A DNA stretch of 5,871 nucleotides. Origin: Acidobacteriota bacterium (GTDB lineage Bacteria; Acidobacteriota; Terriglobia; Terriglobales; Acidobacteriaceae). How positions within the stretch are numbered: the stretch's first letter is position 1; each line of letters starts with the position of its first letter. Positions 1 through 5,430 of this stretch are shown here, piece after piece. The stretch lies in assembly GCA_021801945.1 (NCBI GenBank), contig JAKABE010000227.1:1-5871 (forward strand), in the 5' to 3' direction. A program made the translations under genes and the position numbers. The notes beneath the pieces are model-generated. The model ran no database searches. It was given only the letters and a program-made list of their open reading frames with translations, and was not told the origin of the DNA.

Positions 1-41
1 ACATCGGCAAGTGACCGGGATGCGGGTTCCTGAAACTGCTG

Positions 42-2330
42 TCAGCGCGCGCAGCGCACGACAATCTTTGTTCCACGAGGGACCATGGTGCCGGGAGCAG
101 GAGCTTGCTCGCGCGCTGTACCATCGCCCACAATCTGGACTTCGAGGCCTGCGGCGCCGGCCTCCACGATGACTCGGCGCATGGGCAGGCCGATGAGTGA
201 GGGGACACGCAGCTTTGGGGCCGTTGCGATGGTTACCGTGGCAGGCGGCTGCGACGCGGCCGTTTCGGGTTTCGATGGGGCTGGCTGCGTGGGCGGGGTG
301 TTCGCGGGCGCAGATAGAGCGCCGTATGAAGGGGTTACGGCGTGAGTGGACGGCTGGGGGCTGACCACGACGGCAGACTCCTGTTGTTTTGCAGCCGTGC
401 TTTGTGGGTCGTCACTGGGCAGAGCGTTGGCGGCCGCGTAGAGGGCTTGAATATTCGAAGGATCTTCGGAGGTAGTGTCTTCGGCAATGATTGGTTCAGG
501 CCGCGCGGAAGCGTCCGGAGGACGGAGCGGAATGTCATGGGGCACGCCCAGGTATTCGAGAACCTGCTGCGCAACCTCCGCGAAGACCGGCGCAGAGACA
601 TCCGCACCATAATAGGCGCCCTTGGGCGAATCGATGACCACAGCAACGGCGATGACCGGATTGTTGACGGGGGCGAACCCGGCAAACGAGGCGATGTGCA
701 TGGTCTTCGAATAGAGATGCGTCCTGGGATCGATCTTTTGCGCAGTGCCGGTCTTCCCGGCCGAGGAATAACCGTCAAGTTGCGCATTTTTGCCAGTGCC
801 GTTGAGCACCACATCTTCTAACAATTGACGCATTTCGGCGGCCGTGAATGTGGAGATCACCCGATGGGCTCCCGGCGGCAGAGGATTGGGCAGATCCTCG
901 CCAGGCCTTACGGGCTGGGGATGCAGCGGCGGTTCGGCGCCCGACTTGAGTTGACCCGGCAGCAGCAAACGCGGCGGCAGGTAGACGCCGCCGTTGGCAA
1001 TGGTGGAAACCATGGTCACAAGCTGGAGCGGTGTTACGGCTACCCCCTGACCAATGGCCATGTATCCGATGGTGGCCGGTTCCCAGCGGTCCAAAGGCCG
1101 AAGCAGCCCCGCAGTCTCGCCGGGCAGCCCAATACCGGTGCGTTGGCCGAAGCCAAAGGCGCGGATGAAGTGATAGAAGCGCTGGGGCCCGAGCTTGAGC
1201 GCCAACTCGATGGCAGCCACGTCGCTGGAGCGGGCCAGCGCCGTAGGGAGGGGGACAACGCCCAGGCCACGATCGCTTTGGTCGTCATGAATGATGGCGC
1301 CGTGCACGTTGATCTGGCCGTGATGGCAGTCGATCATGCTGTCGGGCGTAACCACTCCCTCCTGGAGGGCCGCCGAATAGGTGACCAGCTTGAAGGTCGA
1401 GCCGGGCTCATAGACATCGCTCACCGCGCGGTCGCGGAGCAGGTCAGGGTCGGTGAAGCGGGAGTTGTTGGGATTGAAGGTGGGCCGAACGGCGAGGGCC
1501 AGAATCTGGCCGGTGTGCACGTCCTGGACCACGACCGTGCCGTCCAGGGCGTGCGTCTTCTCCATGGCGTGGTCGAGTGCGCGCCCGGCCATATATTGGA
1601 TGTTCTCGTCGATGCTCAGCACCAGATTCCGGCCCGGCTGAGGATCGCGTTCGCTCGACCCGAAGACCTTGCGCCGCGCGTCGATGGCCATGTACACGCG
1701 TCCTGGCTGACCGTGCAGCTGCGCGTTGAACTCTTCTTCCAATCCGCCCAAGCCATCGTCGTCATTGCCCACATAGCCCAACACCTGCGCGGCGAGATCA
1801 TTGTTGGGATAGTACCGCTTGAACTCTTTCTGGAAGTAGATTCCCTTGAAGTCCTGGCTTTTGATCAATGCCCTCACGCGCGCCGCCACTGCCGGCGAGA
1901 TGCGCCGCGCGATCCAGGCAAAGTAGCGGCCTGCCTCGAGACGTCGGGCAATCGCTTGCGCGGTGGTGCGCGAATCCTGCGGGTCAGTGTGCACCAAGGC
2001 AGCCAAAGCCTGCGCCACTGCCTGCTTGTCTTGTATCTGAGATGGATCGGCGTAGATGGAGTCCGCCAGCACGGTCATTGCCAGTTCATGCAGATTGCGG
2101 TCGTAGAGGATGCCACGGCGCGGAGCCACCTCGAAGGTACGCTCCTGCTGCTTTTGAGCGCGCTCGACAAATTCCTGATGATGTAGGATCTGGAGCCAGA
2201 AGAGGCGGCCCGCAATCACACCCGCCCAAAGCAAAAAGAAGAGGCAAATGATCCAGAAGCGCGCCCGCCGGAAGGGGGCGACTTGGGCCGCGGCAGGGCG
2301 GCTTCGGATGGCTCGAACGGTTGCCTGCAT
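42..2330 (-). CDS. ftsI: FtsI-type class B penicillin-binding protein (septal peptidoglycan transpeptidase) with C-terminal PASTA domain
   Basis: This enzyme cross-links peptide stems of septal peptidoglycan from the outer face of the cytoplasmic membrane, working with FtsW, FtsL and FtsQ/B. Seen in the 762-residue reading: a basic N-terminus, one membrane anchor at about 25-47, then a dimerisation/pedestal domain opening with RRGILYDRN (about 71-79). The transpeptidase domain has the nucleophile motif STFK (S311-K314), the second motif as SSD (368-370) and KTGTAQK (from K526). A Pro/Ala/Ser/Thr-rich linker of about 100 residues (about 600-703) leads to one PASTA domain (about 706-761, starting VPSLIGLP). 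Family FtsI proteins without PASTA are near 580-600 residues, so the extra length is linker plus PASTA. I chose the ATG at 2330; an in-frame TTG at 2348 would add six residues, and neither start has a strong Shine-Dalgarno. The gene follows ftsL by 85 bases and is probably co-transcribed with it. The Asp in the second motif, where SxN is usual, is the one oddity. Confidence 0.95.
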   Translation of the reverse strand: MQATVRAIRSRPAAAQVAPFRRARFWIICLFFLLWAGVIAGRLFWLQILHHQEFVERAQKQQERTFEVAPRRGILYDRNLHELAMTVLADSIYADPSQIQDKQAVAQALAALVHTDPQDSRTTAQAIARRLEAGRYFAWIARRISPAVAARVRALIKSQDFKGIYFQKEFKRYYPNNDLAAQVLGYVGNDDDGLGGLEEEFNAQLHGQPGRVYMAIDARRKVFGSSERDPQPGRNLVLSIDENIQYMAGRALDHAMEKTHALDGTVVVQDVHTGQILALAVRPTFNPNNSRFTDPDLLRDRAVSDVYEPGSTFKLVTYSAALQEGVVTPDSMIDCHHGQINVHGAIIHDDQSDRGLGVVPLPTALARSSDVAAIELALKLGPQRFYHFIRAFGFGQRTGIGLPGETAGLLRPLDRWEPATIGYMAIGQGVAVTPLQLVTMVSTIANGGVYLPPRLLLPGQLKSGAEPPLHPQPVRPGEDLPNPLPPGAHRVISTFTAAEMRQLLEDVVLNGTGKNAQLDGYSSAGKTGTAQKIDPRTHLYSKTMHIASFAGFAPVNNPVIAVAVVIDSPKGAYYGADVSAPVFAEVAQQVLEYLGVPHDIPLRPPDASARPEPIIAEDTTSEDPSNIQALYAAANALPSDDPQSTAAKQQESAVVVSPQPSTHAVTPSYGALSAPANTPPTQPAPSKPETAASQPPATVTIATAPKLRVPSLIGLPMRRVIVEAGAAGLEVQIVGDGTAREQAPAPGTMVPRGTKIVVRCAR

Positions 2331-2415
2331 CGCGTTTGGCTCTGGCAACTTAAGCTATTCCGCTTCAGAGAGCGTCGGTCAAGAGCCGGAGTAAGAGTCC
2401 TGGCGGGCTGCGATC

Positions 2416-2922
2416 TTATTGGCCGGCCCGTGCCGGACGCGTCAACTGCGCCATCGTGGGCGCTCCGGAATCAGGATTAGCGCTGGCATACACCACGTGA
2501 TCCGGCTGTGGCTCTGTAAAGCCGAGCTGACGCGCCAATTTGTCGATGCGGGCCGGCTGCCCCAACTCCGCCTCGCTCAGACGCAACTGGCGGTTTTGTT
2601 CGCGCAACTGCTCGAGGACCTGCTTTTCGCTTTCCACGCGATAGCTGCTCTCAATGGCGTAGAAGTGTTGCAGGCCGTAGACCATGACCAAGGAGAAGAG
2701 CACGGCCACGGCGCCGGAAAAGACTCTCATCTCACGGGCCCTCACTGGGTCAGGAGCCTTGACGAGCCTGGAATTGTCAAAGCGCTTCACAAAATAAAAT
2801 TCCGGCGTGCGCACGCGGCGCCGCTTCAGCGGCTGCTGGGCCAGCAACTCGGCGTTCCGTTCAGCCAAGCGCGAACTCCAACTGCGCCCGGCTTCGAAAT
2901 AGGTGGTAGTACATGCCGCCAT
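2416..2922 (-). CDS. ftsL: FtsL-like divisome protein, single membrane helix plus coiled coil
   Basis: FtsL is a bitopic membrane protein that, with FtsB and FtsQ, activates the FtsW/FtsI septal synthase. The 168-residue product has a basic cytoplasmic N-terminus of about 65 residues, with an RRRVR cluster at 35-38 and its neighbours, and one hydrophobic segment at about 66-88. A charged heptad-like stretch rich in Glu, Gln and Leu follows (about 90-120), then ARIDKLARQLGF (123-135), the usual FtsL/DivIC ending in which a short helix is followed by a 'GF/GM..P...VVY' tail (DHVVY at 141-145). The start is well supported: AGGAG at 2934-2930, seven bases before the ATG. FtsL proteins are poorly conserved in sequence, so the call rests on topology, the C-terminal motif and the place between rsmH and ftsI. 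The N-terminal extension is longer than the short tail of Escherichia coli FtsL (about 120 residues in total). Confidence 0.88.
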   Translation of the reverse strand: MAACTTTYFEAGRSWSSRLAERNAELLAQQPLKRRRVRTPEFYFVKRFDNSRLVKAPDPVRAREMRVFSGAVAVLFSLVMVYGLQHFYAIESSYRVESEKQVLEQLREQNRQLRLSEAELGQPARIDKLARQLGFTEPQPDHVVYASANPDSGAPTMAQLTRPARAGQ

Positions 2923-2939
2923 GGTGAGTCTCCTGCCGG

Positions 2940-3104
2940 AGCTTCTAGCTGCTAGCTTCTAGCTCCCAGCGTTCTTGTAGAACATCCGCTTGGTTCGTTT
3001 ACAGATAAAACCCGCAATTGCATGGCACTGAAACTTCCACGTCCTCGACTCAAACATCACGGCCACAACGGCAGCTAGAAGCTTGGGGCTAGCAGCCAGA
3101 AGCT
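2940..3104. repeat. Imperfect inverted repeat with 108-base loop, between rsmH and ftsL
   Basis: The left arm (2940-2964) contains AGCTTCTAGCT twice, at 2940-2950 and 2954-2964. The right arm (3073-3104) contains its reverse complement AGCTAGAAGCT exactly at 3073-3083 and with one change at 3094-3104. Pairing 2940-2955 with 3089-3104 gives 15 of 16 matches; 2956-2964 with 3073-3081 gives nine more, with seven bases bulged at 3082-3088. The loop (2965-3072) is less GC-rich than the flanking genes and has no recognisable gene. The right arm covers the rsmH stop codon and codons 298-302. The left arm ends six bases upstream of the ftsL Shine-Dalgarno. It could be a small non-autonomous mobile or REP-like element, or an RNA hairpin that affects processing of the operon transcript; no clear target-site duplication is visible. 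Confidence 0.8.
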
Positions 3105-3997
3105 GCCCTTTCCGCCGCTCTTAACTTGGCGCTGCGTGCGCGGGGGTTGCGCTCGATCTCTTGCTCACCCGCCGTGACCGGCTTGCGCGTAAGCGTCTTC
3201 CAAATTCCCTGCCCTGCGCCCTCCCGGATACTATCCTTTGCGATGCGGTCTTCAAGAGAATGAAAACTGATGACAACCAGCCTTGCGGAGGGCTTAAGCA
3301 ACCTGGGTGCGGCCTCGAACAAAGCCCGAATTTCGTCCAACTCGCGATTGACGAAGATGCGCAACGCCTGAAAGGTTCTGGTGGCCGGATGAATGCGCCC
3401 TTGTTTCATTGGCGGGACGGCCGAGGCTACAATCCGGGCCAATTGCCCCGTGGATGTAACCGGCCGCCCCCGCACAATGGCTCTGGCGACTGTCCGCGAC
3501 CTCCTTTCTTCTCCGTATTCGTAAATGAGGTCCGCCAGCTCGCGCTCGCTAGCCTCATTCACCACCTGTTCGGCGGTAGGCCCGGTCCGCGTATCCATAC
3601 GCATATCCAGGGGCCCGTCCGCCTGAAAACTAAAACCTCTGCGCGCCTGGTCGAGTTGCATGCTGCTCAGGCCAAAGTCAGCCAGTAGACCATCCACTGA
3701 GGCCGCTTCCACATGACGCGCGATCGAACTGAACGCCTCGCCGATCATCGTCACCTGCGGAGCGAAACTGCCCATCTCAGTACAGACCCGGTCCAGCCGT
3801 TCTCTCGCCAGTGCCAGCGCCTCGGGATCGCGGTCAAACCCGATCAACCGTCCCGCCGGCCCCAGGCGGCGCACAATGCCCTCGGCGTGCCCTGCCAGTC
3901 CCAGCGTGCAGTCCACATAGGTTCCGCCGGGGCGCACGCGGAGAAAATCCATCGCTGCTTCAAAAAGAACCGGCACATGGCGTGCTTGCTGCGTCAT
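3089..3997 (-). CDS. rsmH: 16S rRNA (cytosine-1402-N4) methyltransferase RsmH
   Basis: RsmH (formerly MraW) uses S-adenosylmethionine to methylate N4 of C1402 in the decoding centre of 16S rRNA, and acts in the cytoplasm. The 302-residue product carries the full set of family motifs in order: HVPVL (7-11), the SAM-binding DCTLGLAGH (29-37), FDRD (54-57), DFGLSSMQLD (107-116), RGFSF (120-124), DGPLDMRM (127-134), HPATRTFQALRIFVN (203-217), SFHSLEDRI (244-252) and the C-terminal NPRARSAKLRAAER (284-297). The length is close to the usual 300-315. The ATG at 3997 follows a G-rich Shine-Dalgarno (GGGGGAG) and lies 25 bases after the mraZ stop, so the two genes are surely in one operon. The last five residues (AASGC) and the TAG stop lie inside the inverted repeat at 2940-3104, so this end may have been replaced or extended by that element. 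GLAGH replaces the more common GGGGH in the SAM loop, a mild variation. Confidence 0.97.
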   Translation of the reverse strand: MTQQARHVPVLFEAAMDFLRVRPGGTYVDCTLGLAGHAEGIVRRLGPAGRLIGFDRDPEALALARERLDRVCTEMGSFAPQVTMIGEAFSSIARHVEAASVDGLLADFGLSSMQLDQARRGFSFQADGPLDMRMDTRTGPTAEQVVNEASERELADLIYEYGEERRSRTVARAIVRGRPVTSTGQLARIVASAVPPMKQGRIHPATRTFQALRIFVNRELDEIRALFEAAPRLLKPSARLVVISFHSLEDRIAKDSIREGAGQGIWKTLTRKPVTAGEQEIERNPRARSAKLRAAERAASGC

Positions 3998-4022
3998 GTG
4001 CTCCCCCTGAGGGGTCTCAAGT
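3998..4022 (-). promoter_or_regulatory. Short hairpin over the rsmH ribosome binding site
   Basis: In the 25-base gap between the mraZ stop and the rsmH start, the transcript reads CCCC-UCA-GGGG (4014-4004), followed by GAG-CAC-AUG. The four-pair stem holds part of the G-rich Shine-Dalgarno. The stem begins eight bases after the mraZ stop codon, close enough for a ribosome finishing mraZ to open it. This fits translational coupling of rsmH to mraZ, an inference from spacing and pairing only. Confidence 0.4.
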
Positions 4023-4472
4023 TCAACTCCGGCGGCTGAGAATCGCCGCCACCGCCTTGCGGTCTTCCGCCGTCATCGCGTTGGCCGGCAAGGACTCCTC
4101 AAACAGCGCCAGGTTGTGCACTTCCAGGTGGTCGATTTTGCCCATCACCGCAACCTCCGCGTCCAGCTTGGCCGTGCCGCGCAGAATCTGCGGCAGCAAA
4201 ACCCGCGCCTGGTTGTCCGTCTCCACCTGCTGCCCGTAATAGCTCGTCAGGTTCAGGTACTTCTGCACGGCGTCATCCATGGTGCTGAACTCGGCCAGTT
4301 TGCCTTCCAGCTTTTCCCACTCCGGCAGGGGCCAGATCTGCGCGCTCTGGCCATCCACGCTGGTGATGTAGAACTGTGTGACGTGCTGCGCATCCAGCAA
4401 CTGCTTGAACGCCGCCGGGAGCTTGAGCCGCCCTTTCTCATCGACCTTGGCCGGATGGTTGCCGCGAAACAT
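4023..4472 (-). CDS. mraZ: Transcriptional regulator MraZ
   Basis: MraZ is a ring-forming DNA-binding protein that controls the promoter of the dcw cluster, usually as an autorepressor. The 149-residue product has two tandem SpoVT/AbrB-like swapped-hairpin domains. The first opens with MFRGNHPAKVDEKGRLKLPA, and the DxxxR signature is D11-R15. The second DxxxR is D86-R90, followed by VLLPQILR. Both copies of the motif are intact, and the length matches the family (about 140-155). The ATG at 4472 is preceded by an AGAGG Shine-Dalgarno at 4484-4480, with seven bases between. It is the first gene of the cluster, 25 bases ahead of rsmH. Its likely target sites are visible about 185-210 bases upstream (4655-4684), just after a sigma70-type promoter. 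Confidence 0.97.
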   Translation of the reverse strand: MFRGNHPAKVDEKGRLKLPAAFKQLLDAQHVTQFYITSVDGQSAQIWPLPEWEKLEGKLAEFSTMDDAVQKYLNLTSYYGQQVETDNQARVLLPQILRGTAKLDAEVAVMGKIDHLEVHNLALFEESLPANAMTAEDRKAVAAILSRRS

Positions 4473-4654
4473 CGCCGTGCCTCTTTGTCTCCCGCGGCTG
4501 ATCGTGCTTGCAGCGCCACGGATTGCTTCCCTGGGGTGGGAATCTGCCGGGTTGGCATCACTGGTTCAGTCGCAGCGGCGCCGCCGGGATTCCGTTCCGT
4601 CGAGAAAAGAATCGGAGTAAACTGGCCTGAAACGGTTCAAGTGGCGTCCTAATG

Positions 4655-4684
4655 TTCCACTTTACTCCAGAATTTCCCACTCCA
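4655..4684 (-). promoter_or_regulatory. MraZ box: three TGG-type repeats at a 10-base period
   Basis: On the minus strand the five-base units TGGGA (4679-4675), TGGAG (4669-4665) and TGGAA (4659-4655) are separated by exactly five bases each. A further TGGAG at 4684-4680 abuts the first. Direct TGGGN repeats spaced by five bases are the known MraZ binding pattern in Escherichia coli, and the AAAGTGG around the third unit resembles the mycoplasma version. The boxes begin at the predicted transcription start, a position suited to autorepression. Confidence 0.8.
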
Positions 4685-4690
4685 GGGTCG

Positions 4691-4719
4691 ATAGTAGCGC
4701 CGATCCGTGCCCATGCCAA
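4691..4719 (-). promoter_or_regulatory. Predicted sigma70-type promoter of the mraZ-rsmH-ftsL-ftsI operon
   Basis: Read on the minus strand, a -35 element TTGGCA (4719-4714; five of six matches to TTGACA) is followed by 17 bases and a -10 element TACTAT (4696-4691; four of six matches to TATAAT). The expected transcription start is near 4684, exactly where the MraZ boxes begin. This gives a leader of roughly 210 bases before the mraZ ATG. The elements, optimal spacing and adjacent boxes support each other. Confidence 0.65.
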
Positions 4720-4869
4720 GTGGAAAATCGGTGGAAATCTACGATTTATGGCGGTATTGCGGGGAAAATCGCCTAATGGAGAGGAAGAGGACCCTGACCA
4801 CAATCTGTAGTGTTGATTGCTTTGGGACCACTAGCGAATGGAAGAGAGGGATATGGCGGTGCGGGAAGC

Positions 4870-4895
4870 GGGGAAAGCCCCTGGCGCCTTGGCGC
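4870..4895 (-). terminator. Possible weak terminator or 3' stem-loops after the DUF2127 gene
   Basis: About 25-50 bases after the stop codon of the upstream gene are two adjacent small inverted repeats, GCGCC-AA-GGCGC (4895-4884) and GGGG-CTTT-CCCC (4881-4870). There is no run of T after them, so they do not make a canonical intrinsic terminator. They may only mark the 3' end, or be chance in GC-rich DNA. Confidence 0.25.
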
Positions 4896-4920
4896 TGGAA
4901 TGCGGAATTTGATCCCCCGG

Positions 4921-5430
4921 CTACTTCCTCCGGGCTGCGCGACGCCGCCGTTCCCGCTCCGCGACCAGCTTCAATAGATAGAAGAAAACCAGGGCGTTGA
5001 TGATCAGCAGGCCAGCTCTTACCCAAGTCAGGTGGCGGACGGCCGCGAAGGACTCCCAGGGCAAGAAGGAGGCGGTGATGATCAGCGTCAGGTACTCGCC
5101 CCAGGCAGTTTCGAGATAAAGCCCGATGCCCTCCGCCAGTTCCAGGACCGCGTAGCAGAAGGCCGCCGCGCCGATGCGGCGCAGCAAGGGATCGTTGAGC
5201 AGGGAGGCTTCGCCGAGAACAAAGTTGACGAATCGCGACTCGGGGTTGAAGCGCAGCAGGTCGGCCAGAGCAGCAAGGACGTCGCCAACATCCCTATGGA
5301 GAAGGTGGAGGGCCCCCACGCCAATGGCCACGAAGATCAGCGCTTGGGCCAGCTTGTAGAGGGCGATCAACACCAGCCATCGATCATGGCGTATGTGCTC
5401 CGGGGAGGGCTGGGAGTTGGAATCGCTCAT
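4921..5430 (-). CDS. DUF2127-like small integral membrane protein of unknown function
   Basis: The product is 169 residues with a hydrophilic N-terminus (1-15), four predicted membrane segments (about 18-42, 83-105, 110-128 and 134-155) and a strongly basic tail ending RRRRAARRK. The features that suggest DUF2127 are LYK near the start of helix 1 with LLHRDV after it, a linker containing RFNPESRFV, then LELAEGIGLYL with WGEYLT at the next helix. The family has no established function that I know of. The ATG at 5430 is chosen because the homologous region starts just after it. The same frame stays open upstream to 5790, but that part is Pro/Arg-rich, low in hydrophobic residues and unlike the family. 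No good Shine-Dalgarno lies directly before the ATG; AAGG is present further up, beyond a 17-base dyad. The gene is on the same strand as the dcw cluster but separated by 448 bases with its own promoter signals, so it is probably not part of that operon. Confidence 0.82.
   Translation of the reverse strand: MSDSNSQPSPEHIRHDRWLVLIALYKLAQALIFVAIGVGALHLLHRDVGDVLAALADLLRFNPESRFVNFVLGEASLLNDPLLRRIGAAAFCYAVLELAEGIGLYLETAWGEYLTLIITASFLPWESFAAVRHLTWVRAGLLIINALVFFYLLKLVAERERRRRAARRK

Larger units (their letters stand above)
4473..4920. other. 448-base intergenic control region upstream of mraZ
   Basis: No coding region is supported here. From the mraZ side it holds a leader of about 210 bases (4473-4684), including a GC-rich palindrome GCGGCGCCGC at 4575-4584. 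Next come the MraZ boxes (4655-4684), the promoter (4691-4719), a less GC-rich stretch with repeated GATTT(T)CC motifs (4720-4771), and small GC-rich hairpins (4870-4895) just after the stop codon of the upstream gene. The small open frames that cross it start or stop across these sites and resemble no protein I know. Confidence 0.75.

Noticed and set aside
1..41. Start of a downstream gene (murE expected)
   Set aside because: An ATG on the minus strand at 4-2 is possible, but it has no clear ribosome binding site and no coding sequence is left in the window to identify it.
825..2186. Plus-strand open frame of 453 codons
   Set aside because: It lies fully antisense to ftsI, whose protein shows all transpeptidase motifs. 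Long antisense frames are common in GC-rich genes, and its product resembles no known protein.
2416..2955. Plus-strand frame of about 178 codons opposite ftsL
   Set aside because: It is antisense to ftsL, which has a strong ribosome binding site and the expected topology and place in the cluster.
2971..2983. GTTCT-TGT-AGAAC, a possible operator or terminator inside the repeat loop
   Set aside because: Only five base pairs, no T run, and no match to a binding site I can name with confidence.
2965..3072. A separate promoter for ftsL inside the repeat loop
   Set aside because: I looked for -35/-10 pairs on the minus strand; TTGAGT and TTGCGG are present but neither has an acceptable -10 at 16-18 bases.
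4116..4652. Plus-strand frame of 178 codons over mraZ and its leader
   Set aside because: It runs antisense to mraZ, which is a full-length match to its family with both DxxxR motifs.
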